Notes under the pieces: generated by a model
Database searches by the model: none
The model's input: the letters and a program-made list of their open reading frames with translations, nothing else
Told to the model about the DNA's origin: nothing
Program-made: the position numbers and the translations under genes
Source of the DNA: Pseudomonas sp. CAN1
GTDB taxonomy: Bacteria; Pseudomonadota; Gammaproteobacteria; Pseudomonadales; Pseudomonadaceae
Reading direction: 5' to 3'
Length of the DNA stretch: 32,271 nt
Assembly: GCF_030462585.1 (NCBI RefSeq)
Contig: NZ_JASMRU010000034.1
Coordinates: forward strand, 1 to 32,271
Part shown: positions 16,099-23,765 of the stretch, piece by piece
How the letters are laid out: every line of letters starts with the position of its first letter
How positions within the stretch are numbered: position 1 is the first letter of the stretch

Positions 16099-16521
16099 GC
16101 AAGGCGAACAAATCAGGGCGCCTGGCAGGTAATGCGGCCAGCGCCGCGCAACTTCGGGCGTCCTGACCATTCCCGCTTCGACACTCGCATCCAGCGTCCC
16201 CTCGGTGATGGTGCTTCGGCCAATCTGCTGTAACGGCGAGCACCGGGGACAGCCTGGAGAAGGGCGCTGACGCCGCCCGGTGGGAAGTCAGCCGCCGGGC
16301 ACCACCCAGTAGAGGGAAGAAGGTTCTTCGTTCGCCCGAATGGATGCACGAGGACTGACTGCCGGCTGAGTCGCCCGCCGCCTGGTTTGCCTGTATCTGG
16401 TATTCTCCTTGGCCTCATTCAGGGCCCGTGACGATGCTGCCGAACAGACCCCGACTGCGTACCGCCAGTGAGCAGGCCTGAGAGCGCTTCTGTCCTGGCA
16501 CTCTTGTGAAGGAGCGCCGAG
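16099..16521 (+). promoter_or_regulatory. 423-base intergenic region before the LuxR-type gene
   Basis: I see no convincing gene on either strand; the open frames here are short or shadows of the neighbouring gene. A short inverted repeat GCCCGG / CCGGGC lies around 16277-16302 without a T run. The segment near 16390-16415 is locally AT-richer and may hold the promoter of the regulator. A good ribosome binding site (AAGGAG) lies just before the ATG at 16522. Nothing else stands out. Confidence 0.4.
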
Positions 16522-17328
16522 ATGAATAGCCAAGACGCCGAATCCGTAGCGCAGCTGATCGCCGCCGTCGGCAGTGCCAATCTGGGGCGTTGCCTCTGCG
16601 CGCTGCTGAAAGGTGTGGTCAGCTTCGACATGAGCGGCCTCTACCTGTTTCGCTTCGATCGTCCCGCCGAACTGCTGCACAACGGCTACAACGGCCAGGT
16701 CGCAGCCCGCACCCTGGACGCCTACAGCCGTGGCGGCTACCTGCTCGATCCCTACTATGTCGCCAGCATGAACTCTCATCCCGGCGGCCTGTGGCGGATG
16801 AGCGAACTGGCACCGGACAGCTTCTTTTCCTCCGGCTTCGCCATTTCCCCCGACTTGCATCCCTGCGTGTCGTCCAGCCACGGCACGCAGATCGACGAGA
16901 TTGGCTACATCGTCCACCTGCAGGGTCGCACCGCACTGGTGTTCAGCCTGATGAAGGCGCAGGAACGCGGCCCCTTCGATAGCGCCGAGGTTGCCCATCT
17001 GCACCTTTTGACCCCGCTGATCAGCGCAGTGCTGGAACTGCACGGCCGCCTGCTGCCACGCGAGGCAGAGCCAGCCGATGTGAACAGCCAGCTGGAAGGC
17101 GCCTTCGTCGGCGCCCTCGGCCAGTTGACCGAGGCCCAGCGCTACATCGCCAAGCTTCTCCTGCAAGGCCACAGCAATGCCTCCATTGCCCGCGAGTTGC
17201 GGATATCCGAAGGCACGGTGAAGGTGCACAAGCACAACCTTTATCAGCGCCTGGAGATTTCCAGCCACGCGGAGCTGTTCCGCCTGTTCATCGGCTATAT
17301 CGCCCAGGCAGGGCGTGAGGCGACATAG
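16522..17328 (+). CDS. LuxR-family transcriptional regulator
   Basis: The 268-residue product ends in a GerE/LuxR helix-turn-helix at about residues 202-256 (LTEAQRYIAKLLLQGHSNAS then SEGTVKVHKHNLYQRL). The N-terminal 180 residues are not a receiver domain, as no phosphorylation-site pattern is visible. They contain YLLDPYYVA near residues 73-81, reminiscent of the DP motif of autoinducer-binding domains, but the rest of the acyl-homoserine-lactone pocket pattern is not evident and no LuxI gene is present. It is likely a LuxR solo that senses a metabolite. It follows the permease on the same strand and may control the SDR-permease unit. It ends against the convergent gene at 17413. Confidence 0.85.
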   Translation: MNSQDAESVAQLIAAVGSANLGRCLCALLKGVVSFDMSGLYLFRFDRPAELLHNGYNGQVAARTLDAYSRGGYLLDPYYVASMNSHPGGLWRMSELAPDSFFSSGFAISPDLHPCVSSSHGTQIDEIGYIVHLQGRTALVFSLMKAQERGPFDSAEVAHLHLLTPLISAVLELHGRLLPREAEPADVNSQLEGAFVGALGQLTEAQRYIAKLLLQGHSNASIARELRISEGTVKVHKHNLYQRLEISSHAELFRLFIGYIAQAGREAT

Positions 17329-17412
17329 CTCAAGCCTGCCTGTGGGCTCTGGCAGGCGTGACCACCCTGGACAGCAAGCCCACTTCCTTGCGGGCGGATA
17401 CCTCAAGGCGGC

Positions 17413-18687
17413 CTATTCCAGGGGCGGACATCCGGCCACGGTGCACAGTTGCTCCTCCAGCGCCGCCCGATGTTGCGGGTGGGCGATCTGCAGCATGCAT
17501 TCCAGGCGTTGGCGCAGGCTCTTGCCGCGCAGGTCGGCGACGCCGTATTCGGTGACGATCAGCCCGGCATCGCTGCGCGGCAGGGTCACCGGGCCGTTGA
17601 GCCGGGCGACGATGCGGCTGCTGGCGCCGGCGGTGGAGGGCAGGGCGATGATCGGCAGGCCGCCGCGGCTGCGTGCGGCGCCGCGGAGGAAGTCCAGCGC
17701 GCCGCCTACTGCGCCGACGTAGCTGCCGGCGGCGACTTCCGAATTGACCTGGCCGCTGAGGTCCACCTCCACCGCGGAATTGATCGCCACGAACTGGTTC
17801 AGGTTGGCCAGCACGTCGGCGTCGTGGGTGTAGGCCGTGGAGCGCAGCTGGATCTTCGGGTTGTCGTGGGCGTAGTCATGGATCACCCGGCTGCCCAGCA
17901 ACAAGCCGCCGATGGTCACGCCGCGGTCGAGGTTCTTGCGCGCGTTGGTGATCACCCCGGCCTGCATCAGTTGCGCCACGCCGTCGCCGAGGCTGCCCGA
18001 ATGCACGCCCAGGTCACGGCGGTCGCGCAGGGCGCCGAGCACGGCGTCGGGGATGGCACCGATGCCCATTTGCAACGTGGCGCCGTCGTCGATCAGCCCG
18101 GCGATGTGCGCGGCGATGCGGCTATCCGCTTCGCGGATGCGCGCTGGCGGGTTCTCCAGCGGTGGCCGGTCAGTGTGGAGGATGGCGTCGAGGTCTTCGG
18201 CACCGAGGGTGCGTTCGCCGAAGGTGCGCGGCGCCTGGCGGTTGACCTCGGCGATGACCACCCGCGCCCGTTCCAGCGCCGGCAGCAGGTATTCGTGGGC
18301 GATGCCCAGGCTGTAGCGGCCGTTGGCGTCGGCCGGGGCCAGTTGCAGCAGCAGGACGTCGATGCGCAGCGCACCGCTTTCGATCAGCGCCGGCAGCTGC
18401 GAGTAGTGGCAGGGCAGGATGTCGAGCACCCCGGCGTTGCCCAGTTCGCGGTTGGCGCCGGCGCCGCAGTAGGCGAGCAGGTCGACATGCTCGGCGTGCT
18501 CGGGGCGGCAGGTGGTGCTGTTGGCGATGCCGAGCAGCACCCGGAAGCGGCCGATGCGCGCACGCTGGGCCATCAGCGCCTCGGTCAGCGGCAGGGGTTC
18601 GGCGTTGGCCTGGCCCCAGAGCACGGTGTCGCCGGGGTGGATCAGTTCACTGAGGTCGAGCGCGTGCGCTTGCAGCAGCTGGGGCAT
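17413..18687 (-). CDS. Acetyl-CoA hydrolase/transferase family protein
   Basis: The 424-residue length and the text ATLQMGIGAIPDAVL (residues 203-217), INSAVEVDLSGQVNSE (302-317) and TEYGVADLRGKSLRQR near the C-terminus identify the acetyl-CoA hydrolase/4-hydroxybutyrate CoA-transferase family. Such enzymes move CoA between acetate and another acid, or hydrolyse acyl-CoA. Oddly, the position where characterised transferases carry the catalytic Glu (HSE or HTE followed by an SDG-like loop) reads HSGSLGDG here, with Gly231. That subgroup might be a hydrolase or use another residue. The gene lies 84 bases after the muconolactone-isomerase-like gene on the same strand, with a GC hairpin in between, so it may be the distal gene of that operon. 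Confidence 0.88.
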   Translation of the reverse strand: MPQLLQAHALDLSELIHPGDTVLWGQANAEPLPLTEALMAQRARIGRFRVLLGIANSTTCRPEHAEHVDLLAYCGAGANRELGNAGVLDILPCHYSQLPALIESGALRIDVLLLQLAPADANGRYSLGIAHEYLLPALERARVVIAEVNRQAPRTFGERTLGAEDLDAILHTDRPPLENPPARIREADSRIAAHIAGLIDDGATLQMGIGAIPDAVLGALRDRRDLGVHSGSLGDGVAQLMQAGVITNARKNLDRGVTIGGLLLGSRVIHDYAHDNPKIQLRSTAYTHDADVLANLNQFVAINSAVEVDLSGQVNSEVAAGSYVGAVGGALDFLRGAARSRGGLPIIALPSTAGASSRIVARLNGPVTLPRSDAGLIVTEYGVADLRGKSLRQRLECMLQIAHPQHRAALEEQLCTVAGCPPLE

Positions 18688-18727
18688 GGCTTGGCCGCAT
18701 CCTGGAATTCTTTTGGGGGAGGGAAGC

Positions 18728-18750
18728 GGCGGCCCGGGGGGCGGGCCGCC
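18728..18750 (-). repeat. Strong GC hairpin between catC-like and CoA-transferase genes
   Basis: Arms GGCGGCCCG and CGGGCCGCC (18728-18736 and 18742-18750) pair over nine bases with a five-base loop. On the minus strand it is not followed by a T run, so partial attenuation or message stabilisation is more likely than full termination. Confidence 0.5.
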
Positions 18751-18771
18751 GTACAGCAGGTGGCGAAGGGG

Positions 18772-19050
18772 TCAGGCGATGGAGGAAGGGTGCTTCGCCA
18801 GCGGGGTGACCTGCATGGTCATGTAGGGGAACAGCGGCAGGCTGGAGAGCAGGGCGTGCAGCTCGTCGTTGCTCTCGACATCGAACACGCTGATGTTCGA
18901 GTACTGGCCGACGACACGCCACAGGTGCGGCCATTTGCCCGAACGCTGGATCTCGGTGGCCCGGGCCTTCTCGGCGGCCTTGATCGCCTCGACTTCCTCG
19001 GCCGGGATATCACGGGGAATGTTCACGTCCATTCTTACGCAGTACAGCAT
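18772..19050 (-). CDS. catC: Muconolactone delta-isomerase family protein (CatC homologue)
   Basis: From the ATG at 19050, which has a GAGGAA ribosome binding site, the product is 92 residues. The text MLYCVRMDVNIP, WPHLWRVVGQYSNISVFDV and LPLFPYMTMQVTPLAKHPSS closely follows CatC of the beta-ketoadipate pathway, including the final HPSSI. CatC moves the double bond of muconolactone to give 3-oxoadipate enol-lactone, as a decamer in the cytoplasm. The gene lies 16 bases behind the MFS transporter gene. The absence of catA and catB nearby means that the substrate may be a substituted or differently formed lactone; the symbol denotes homology, not proven activity. Confidence 0.87.
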   Translation of the reverse strand: MLYCVRMDVNIPRDIPAEEVEAIKAAEKARATEIQRSGKWPHLWRVVGQYSNISVFDVESNDELHALLSSLPLFPYMTMQVTPLAKHPSSIA

Positions 19051-19066
19051 GGTGATTCCTCGGGTT

Positions 19067-20365
19067 TCAGAGTTTGCTCTGGGACAGCTGCGCGCCACTG
19101 GCGGGCTCGCTGTCGTCGTCGTTCAGGAGCTTCGCGTCGACGTCCTGCAGGCGTACGCCACGGGTTTCCGGGAGCAGCAGCACGGCGGTGACGGAGAGTG
19201 CGTAGGCCACCAGGCAGAAGGTGCCGATGGACTGCGCCAGGCCGATCTTCTCGGAGAGCACGCCGACGCCGGCGATGGACAGCGCGCCGAGGGACTTGCC
19301 CAGGTTGTAGGAGAAGCCCATGCAGGTGGTGCGCACGTGGGTCGGGAACAGTTCGCTGAGGAACGGGCCGAGCACCGCGAAGATGCCGGTGGCGAAGGCG
19401 CCCACCGGGAAGGCCATGACCATCAGCAGCTCGGTGCTCATCGGCACCAGCATGTAGACCACGGTGAAGATCCACGCACCGACGCTGAACAGCAGCAGGG
19501 CGGGGCGGCGGCCGTAGCGGTCGGCGATCCAGGCGGTGACCATGAAGCCGGCGAAGGCGCCTGCACACATGATCAGCATGGTGAAGATCACCGGACCGGG
19601 CTTCAGGCCGCGCTCGGAGACCATCAGCGTCGGCAGCCAGGCCATGATGGTGTAGGCGGCAGCCTGCAGGCCGGTGACCAGTACCGCGCCAAGCAGGGTC
19701 AGGCGGATCACCGCGGGGCGGAAGGCGGAAAGCATCGAAGCCTTCTCTTCCACGTTGGCGGTGGCCTGCTGGTAGATCTCCGGGTCCTTCACGTGGCGGC
19801 GGATGAACAGCACGAAGCCGGCCGGGATCACGCCAACCCAGAAGGCCACGCGCCAGGCCATGTCCTGCGGCAGCCAGGCGAGCAGGCCGGTCATGATCAC
19901 CGCAGCGCCCGCCCAGCCCAGGGCGAAGCCGCTCTGCACGAAGCCCAGCGCCTTGCCACGGTGTTCCGGACGGATGACCTCGGCCATCAGCGCCGCGCCC
20001 ACCGCCCACTCACCGCCGAAGCCCAGGCCCTGCAGGGTGCGGATCACCAGCATCTGCTCGTAGCTCTGGGCGAATCCGGCGATGAAGCCAAACAGGGTGA
20101 ACCAGCAGATGGTGAAGATCAGGATGCGCACGCGGCCGTAACGGTCGCTGAGGATGCCGGCGATCCAGCCTCCGATGGAGGCGGAGAGCAGCGCGGCGGT
20201 GCCGACCACGCCGGCCTCGCCCTTGGAGATCTGCCAGACCGCCATCAGCGCCGGCAGCAGGAAGCTGAACATCTGCGCGTCGTAGGTATCCAGCGCCCAG
20301 CCGGAGAAGCAGGCCCAGAAGGTCTTGCGCTCCTGCCGGGAGCCGGTTTTGTACCATTCGAACAT
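19067..20365 (-). CDS. MFS transporter, organic/aromatic acid type
   Basis: I place the start at 20365, where ATG is preceded by AAGGA, giving 432 residues; the longer frame upstream reads like non-coding sequence. About twelve membrane segments are visible. The first ends in GWALDTYDAQMFSFLLP, corresponding to the acidic substrate-related motif of acid:H+ symporters (DGFD in PcaK-like proteins). The loop 2-3 motif is SDRYGRVRILI, and LGFGGEWAVGAALMAE follows segment 4. It is the first gene of a unit with the catC-like gene and probably imports the acid degraded by cluster C. A shared 29-bp motif lies 159 bases upstream. Confidence 0.88.
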   Translation of the reverse strand: MFEWYKTGSRQERKTFWACFSGWALDTYDAQMFSFLLPALMAVWQISKGEAGVVGTAALLSASIGGWIAGILSDRYGRVRILIFTICWFTLFGFIAGFAQSYEQMLVIRTLQGLGFGGEWAVGAALMAEVIRPEHRGKALGFVQSGFALGWAGAAVIMTGLLAWLPQDMAWRVAFWVGVIPAGFVLFIRRHVKDPEIYQQATANVEEKASMLSAFRPAVIRLTLLGAVLVTGLQAAAYTIMAWLPTLMVSERGLKPGPVIFTMLIMCAGAFAGFMVTAWIADRYGRRPALLLFSVGAWIFTVVYMLVPMSTELLMVMAFPVGAFATGIFAVLGPFLSELFPTHVRTTCMGFSYNLGKSLGALSIAGVGVLSEKIGLAQSIGTFCLVAYALSVTAVLLLPETRGVRLQDVDAKLLNDDDSEPASGAQLSQSKL

Positions 20366-20524
20366 GGGGATTACCGTCCTTATTGTTATTGGGTGTCGGT
20401 TCGTGGCGGGCCACGATTGCAGCGTTTGGGTGGTGCCCGTTGGGCGAGCTGACCGCCAGGCGGGCGGGGTGTCAGTTCGTGCAACGAGCATGCGGCAGAT
20501 TGCTTCGCGCGCCCATTTGCCTTT

Positions 20525-20553
20525 GCGAAAGCCTGCCTTTGCGCGGGGTTAAG
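20525..20553 (-). promoter_or_regulatory. Shared 29-bp motif, copy 1 (upstream of the MFS-catC unit)
   Basis: On the minus strand it reads CTTAAC, with AA at motif positions 14-15 and CTTTCGC at 22-28. The spacing equals that of the copies at 22962, 24922 and 29132. It fits a T-N11-A LysR-type site and lies 159 bases before the transporter start codon, just after the tesB stop. Confidence 0.7.
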
Positions 20554-20556
20554 CGC

Positions 20557-21444
20557 TCAGTCGGTCCTCGGCGAAATCAGCAGGTCCTGGGCCATGCTGG
20601 CGATCAGGCGGCCGTCGCGGCGGTAGATGTGCGCCAGCGCCAGGCCGCGCCCGGCGAGGCTGCGTGTGCCCTGGCTGACGAACAGCAGCCAGTCGTCGCA
20701 GGCCGGCTCCGGGGTATGGAACCACAGCGTGTGATTGAGGTTGGCGACGTAGTGGCCGTGGCGCAGCCCGCCCGCGCTGGCAGGCGGCGCCAGGGCGCCG
20801 TTGAACCAGCAGTCGGAGAGGTAGGCCAGTGCCGCATGGTGCAGGCAGCCCTCGGCGGTCAGCGGTTGCAGCAGGCGCACCCAGTAGGCGATTTCGCTCG
20901 GCGCCGAGGCGTTGCCAAAGTACGCCTCGGGGTTAACCGGGCGGATATCCAGCAGCGGTTGCCCGGTGAAGCGCAGCTGCACCGCCTCGCCCTGGCCCGG
21001 ATAGCGCTCGGCCAGCTCGCGCAGGTCCGGCAGGCTTTCCGGCGGAGGGATATCGCCCGCCAGGCGCGGCGCCGCCTCGGCACTCTCGCCGGGCAGCTGG
21101 AAGGTCGCGTGGGCGCTGAGCACCACGGCGGTGCCCTGTACGCCGTAGATGTGCCGGCTGGAAAAACGCCGGCCATCCTGCAGCGCTTCCACCTTGTACT
21201 CCAGCGCGTCCTCGGGGCGGGCGCCCTGCAGGAAGGTTGCCTGCAGGGTGCTCGGTACGCGGTTCGGCACGGTTTGCGCGGCGGCCCAGAGGGCCTGGCC
21301 TAGCAGTTGTCCGGCATAGACGCGGCCGTTGACGTTGCTGTCGTTGACGGTGGCGCGGAAGGTGTCCTGCGGGCCGTCTTCCAGGCTCAGCAGCTGTGTC
21401 AGATCGCCCTGGTCCCAGGCTCTTGCGCGGTCGAAGGTGCCCAC
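20557..21444 (-). CDS. tesB: Acyl-CoA thioesterase II (TesB family)
   Basis: The 295-residue product begins with GTG behind a GAGGA site and has the double hot-dog layout of TesB: VYAGQLLGQALWAA near residues 42-55, SRHIYGVQ with SAHATFQ in the first half, and ALAYLSDCWF, NHTLWFH and ASMAQDLLISPR in the second. The conserved Asp, Thr and Gln that form the TesB active site are present at these places. It hydrolyses acyl-CoA to free acid and CoA. It follows the CoA-transferase subunit B gene by 10 bases and clearly belongs to that operon. It may release trapped CoA from dead-end thioesters or act on a pathway thioester. Confidence 0.9.
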   Translation of the reverse strand: MGTFDRARAWDQGDLTQLLSLEDGPQDTFRATVNDSNVNGRVYAGQLLGQALWAAAQTVPNRVPSTLQATFLQGARPEDALEYKVEALQDGRRFSSRHIYGVQGTAVVLSAHATFQLPGESAEAAPRLAGDIPPPESLPDLRELAERYPGQGEAVQLRFTGQPLLDIRPVNPEAYFGNASAPSEIAYWVRLLQPLTAEGCLHHAALAYLSDCWFNGALAPPASAGGLRHGHYVANLNHTLWFHTPEPACDDWLLFVSQGTRSLAGRGLALAHIYRRDGRLIASMAQDLLISPRTD

Positions 21445-21454
21445 GGTGGCGTCC

Positions 21455-22159
21455 TCAGGCGGAGCTGCCCAGGGCGCGCTCGGCGCTCGGGCTCAGGGCC
21501 CGCACCGGGCGGTTGGGCAGCAGGGAGAAGTCCAGCGGAATCGGCGTGATCGCCTGCAGCGCTTCGGCCGTGGTCTCGCCCACCAGCTCGATCACCTGCA
21601 CGCCTTCGGCAGTGATCTCCAGGGTGGCGAGGTCGGTGTAGACGCGGCTGACGCAGCCGATGCCGGTGAGCGGGTAGGTACAGCTTTCGATGAGCTTGCA
21701 CGCGCCGTCCTTGGCCAGGTGCTCCATCATCACGAAGATGCGCTTGGCGCCGATGGCCAGGTCCATGGCGCCGCCGACGGCGGGGATGGCGTCCGGCGCG
21801 CCGGTGTGCCAGTTGGCCAGGTCACCGTTGGCGGCGACCTGGAAGGCGCCGAGCACGCAGATGTCGAGATGGCCGCCGCGCATCATGCCGAAGGAGTCGG
21901 CGTGATGGAAAAACGCAGCCCCCGGCGCCAGGCAGATGGGCTCCTTGCCGGCGTTGATCATGTCCCAGTCTTCCTCGCCGGGCTTGGCCCCGGTCCAGCG
22001 GCCGAGCACGCCGTTCTCGCTGTGCAGGAAGATGTCCTTGTCCGCCGGCAGGTGGTTGGCCACCAGGGTCGGGAGGCCGATGCCGAGGTTGACGTAGGCG
22101 CCCTCGGGGATGTCGCGGGCCACGCGGGTGGCCATGGCGTTGCGGGTCTGTTTGTCCAT
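21455..22159 (-). CDS. pcaJ: 3-oxoadipate CoA-transferase subunit B (PcaJ-like)
   Basis: The product is 234 residues from the ATG at 22159. It matches PcaJ: DIPEGAYVNLGIGLPTLVAN, then FLHSENGVLG with the catalytic Glu48, FFHHADSFGMMRGGHLDI, and DLANWHTGAPDAIPAVGGAM. With subunit A it transfers CoA from succinyl-CoA to a 3-oxoacid. The start lies two bases after the subunit A stop, so the subunits are translationally coupled. The close similarity to known 3-oxoadipate transferases suggests 3-oxoadipate or a close analogue as substrate. The C-terminus carries about 18 extra residues relative to typical PcaJ, with no visible function. Confidence 0.9.
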   Translation of the reverse strand: MDKQTRNAMATRVARDIPEGAYVNLGIGLPTLVANHLPADKDIFLHSENGVLGRWTGAKPGEEDWDMINAGKEPICLAPGAAFFHHADSFGMMRGGHLDICVLGAFQVAANGDLANWHTGAPDAIPAVGGAMDLAIGAKRIFVMMEHLAKDGACKLIESCTYPLTGIGCVSRVYTDLATLEITAEGVQVIELVGETTAEALQAITPIPLDFSLLPNRPVRALSPSAERALGSSA

Positions 22160-22161
22160 GC

Positions 22162-22851
22162 TCAACCTGCCTTGCTCTGGCTGACGGCGCTGCTGCGCTG
22201 CACGATGTGCTTGACGAAGATGCCGGGGGTGACCACGTGCTCCGGGTCGATCTCGCCCAGGGCGCAGACGCGGCCCACCGAGGCAATGGTGTGGCGCGCG
22301 GCCATGGCCATCACCGGGCTGAAGTTGCGCGCGGTCTTGCGGTAGGTGAGGTTGCCCCAGCGGTCGCCGAGTTCTGCGTTGATCAGCGCGTAGTCGACAT
22401 GGATCGGCGACTCCAGCACGTAGTGGCGGCCGTCGATCAGCCGGGTTTCCTTGCCCTCGGCCAGCAGGGTGCCGTAGCCGGTGGGGGTGAAGAAGCCGCC
22501 GATGCCGCAGCCGGCGGCGCGCAGGCGTTCGGCGAGGTTGCCCTGGGGGACGATCTCCAGCTCGATCCTGCCGGCGCGATACAGCTCCTCGAAGACGTGG
22601 GAGCCGACCATGCGCGGGTAGGAACAGAGAATCCGCCGTACCTGGCCGGCCTTGAGCAGGGCGGCCAGGCCGGTGTCGCCTTGGCCTGCATTGTTGCTCA
22701 CCAGGGTGAGGTCGCGCGCGCCCTGGGCGATCAGCGCGTCGATCAGGTCCTCGGGCATCCCGGCACCGCCGAAGCCGCCCACGGCGATGGTCGCGCCGTC
22801 GGGAATCTCGGCCAGCGCCTGGGCGGCACTGGGGCAAAGCTTGTCGATCAT
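22162..22851 (-). CDS. pcaI: 3-oxoadipate CoA-transferase subunit A (PcaI-like)
   Basis: The 229-residue product carries IAVGGFGGAGMPEDLIDAL (about residues 21-39), LTLVSNNAGQGDTGLAALL, ELVPQGNLAER-like text (IVPQGNLAERLRAAG) and TPTGYGTLLAEGKETR, all typical of PcaI. It is the first gene of the pcaI-pcaJ-tesB unit, with an AAAGGA ribosome binding site and the shared 29-bp motif 110 bases upstream. The reaction is activation of 3-oxoadipate with CoA from succinyl-CoA, feeding the thiolase at 27847-29043. Confidence 0.9.
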   Translation of the reverse strand: MIDKLCPSAAQALAEIPDGATIAVGGFGGAGMPEDLIDALIAQGARDLTLVSNNAGQGDTGLAALLKAGQVRRILCSYPRMVGSHVFEELYRAGRIELEIVPQGNLAERLRAAGCGIGGFFTPTGYGTLLAEGKETRLIDGRHYVLESPIHVDYALINAELGDRWGNLTYRKTARNFSPVMAMAARHTIASVGRVCALGEIDPEHVVTPGIFVKHIVQRSSAVSQSKAG

Positions 22852-22961
22852 GACTGCGGGTCCTTTGTCGTTTTTATCGCGGACGGACGCGGCTTTCGAA
22901 AGCCCTCATCGCCCCTGGAAACCAGCTTGCCAGTGCGCCTGGAGGGTCACAATTTCAGTCT

Positions 22962-22990
22962 GCGGAAGGGGCGTTTAACCCCCGGTTAAG
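22962..22990 (-). promoter_or_regulatory. Shared 29-bp motif, copy 2 (upstream of pcaI)
   Basis: The minus strand reads CTTAACC, then GGTTAAA, then CTTCCGC at motif positions 22-28. In this copy TTAACC-GGG-GGTTAA forms a perfect inverted repeat, the best LysR-type dyad of the set. It is 110 bases before the pcaI start. Confidence 0.75.
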
Positions 22991-23051
22991 AGGGCGCGCC
23001 GGCCTTGTGTGGTGCGGGCTGGCGCGCTTCGGGAGCGCTTGAGACGGCGGT

Positions 23052-23753
23052 TCAGACAGCGGCAACACCGACGGTCATGCCGCCGCAGACGTAGAGCACC
23101 TGGCCGGTGACGAAACCGGCGCGTGCATCGAGGAAGAACGAGGCGGCCTGGGCGATGTCGTCCGGCACGCCGAGGCGCTTCACCGGCACGCTGTCGATGA
23201 TCGCCTGGGTGCGCGGGCTGTCCGGCGGGTTGGCGCGCTCGAACAGCTCGGTGCGGATCGGCCCCGGGCCGATGGCGTTGGCGGTGATGCCGTGGCGGCC
23301 CAGCTCCAGCGCCCAGACGCGGGTCATGCCCAGCAGCCCGGCCTTGGTGGCGGCGTAGGCGGTACGCAGCTCCTTGCCCAGCGCGGCGCGCGAGGACATG
23401 TTGAGGATGCGCCCGAAACCGGCTTCCTTCATTCCCGGCAGCAGCGCCTGCATGCACTGCAGCGAGCAGCGTACGTTGAGCGCCCAGACCCGCTCCAGCT
23501 CCTCGAAGCTCTGCTCGTCCGCCGGGTTCGGGCAGACCATGCCGACGTTGTTCACCAGGCGGGTGATCGGCCCGTCGACCAGTGCCTGTTCCAGCGCGGC
23601 AGCAGTGGCGGCGGTGTCGGTGAGGTCGGCGATCAGGCCGTCGCCGATGCGGTCGATGATCACCGGCTCGAAGCCGTCCTCGCGGCAGCGTTGGGCGATA
23701 GCGGCGCCGATACCGGAGGCGCCTCCGGTGATGAGTACGCGTTCTTTGGGCAC
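23052..23753 (-). CDS. SDR family oxidoreductase of cluster C
   Basis: The 233-residue product begins with GTG behind GGAG. It has TGGASGIG (residues 8-15), an Asp after strand 2 (IDRIGD) favouring NAD, NNVG in place of NNAG, Ser in MSSRAAL and YAATK as the catalytic pair. It should oxidise a hydroxyl or reduce a ketone. It follows the cyclase-family gene by 12 bases, so the two are one operon under motif copy 3. In the pathway it may form or remove a ring or side-chain ketone before hydrolysis by the cyclase-like enzyme; this order is inference. Confidence 0.9.
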   Translation of the reverse strand: MPKERVLITGGASGIGAAIAQRCREDGFEPVIIDRIGDGLIADLTDTAATAAALEQALVDGPITRLVNNVGMVCPNPADEQSFEELERVWALNVRCSLQCMQALLPGMKEAGFGRILNMSSRAALGKELRTAYAATKAGLLGMTRVWALELGRHGITANAIGPGPIRTELFERANPPDSPRTQAIIDSVPVKRLGVPDDIAQAASFFLDARAGFVTGQVLYVCGGMTVGVAAV

Positions 23754-23765
23754 GGTGGGACTCCG

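Noticed and set aside
17334..17357. GCCTGCC / GGCAGGC hairpin between convergent genes
   Set aside because: A seven-base stem without a T run on either side; too weak to call a terminator.
17449..19191. Long open frame of 580 codons on the plus strand
   Set aside because: It runs antisense to the CoA-transferase and catC-like genes, has low-complexity composition rich in Gly, Ala, Asp and His, and is a GC-bias shadow.
18869..20452. Long open frame of 527 codons on the plus strand
   Set aside because: It is antisense to the MFS transporter gene and of shadow-like composition.
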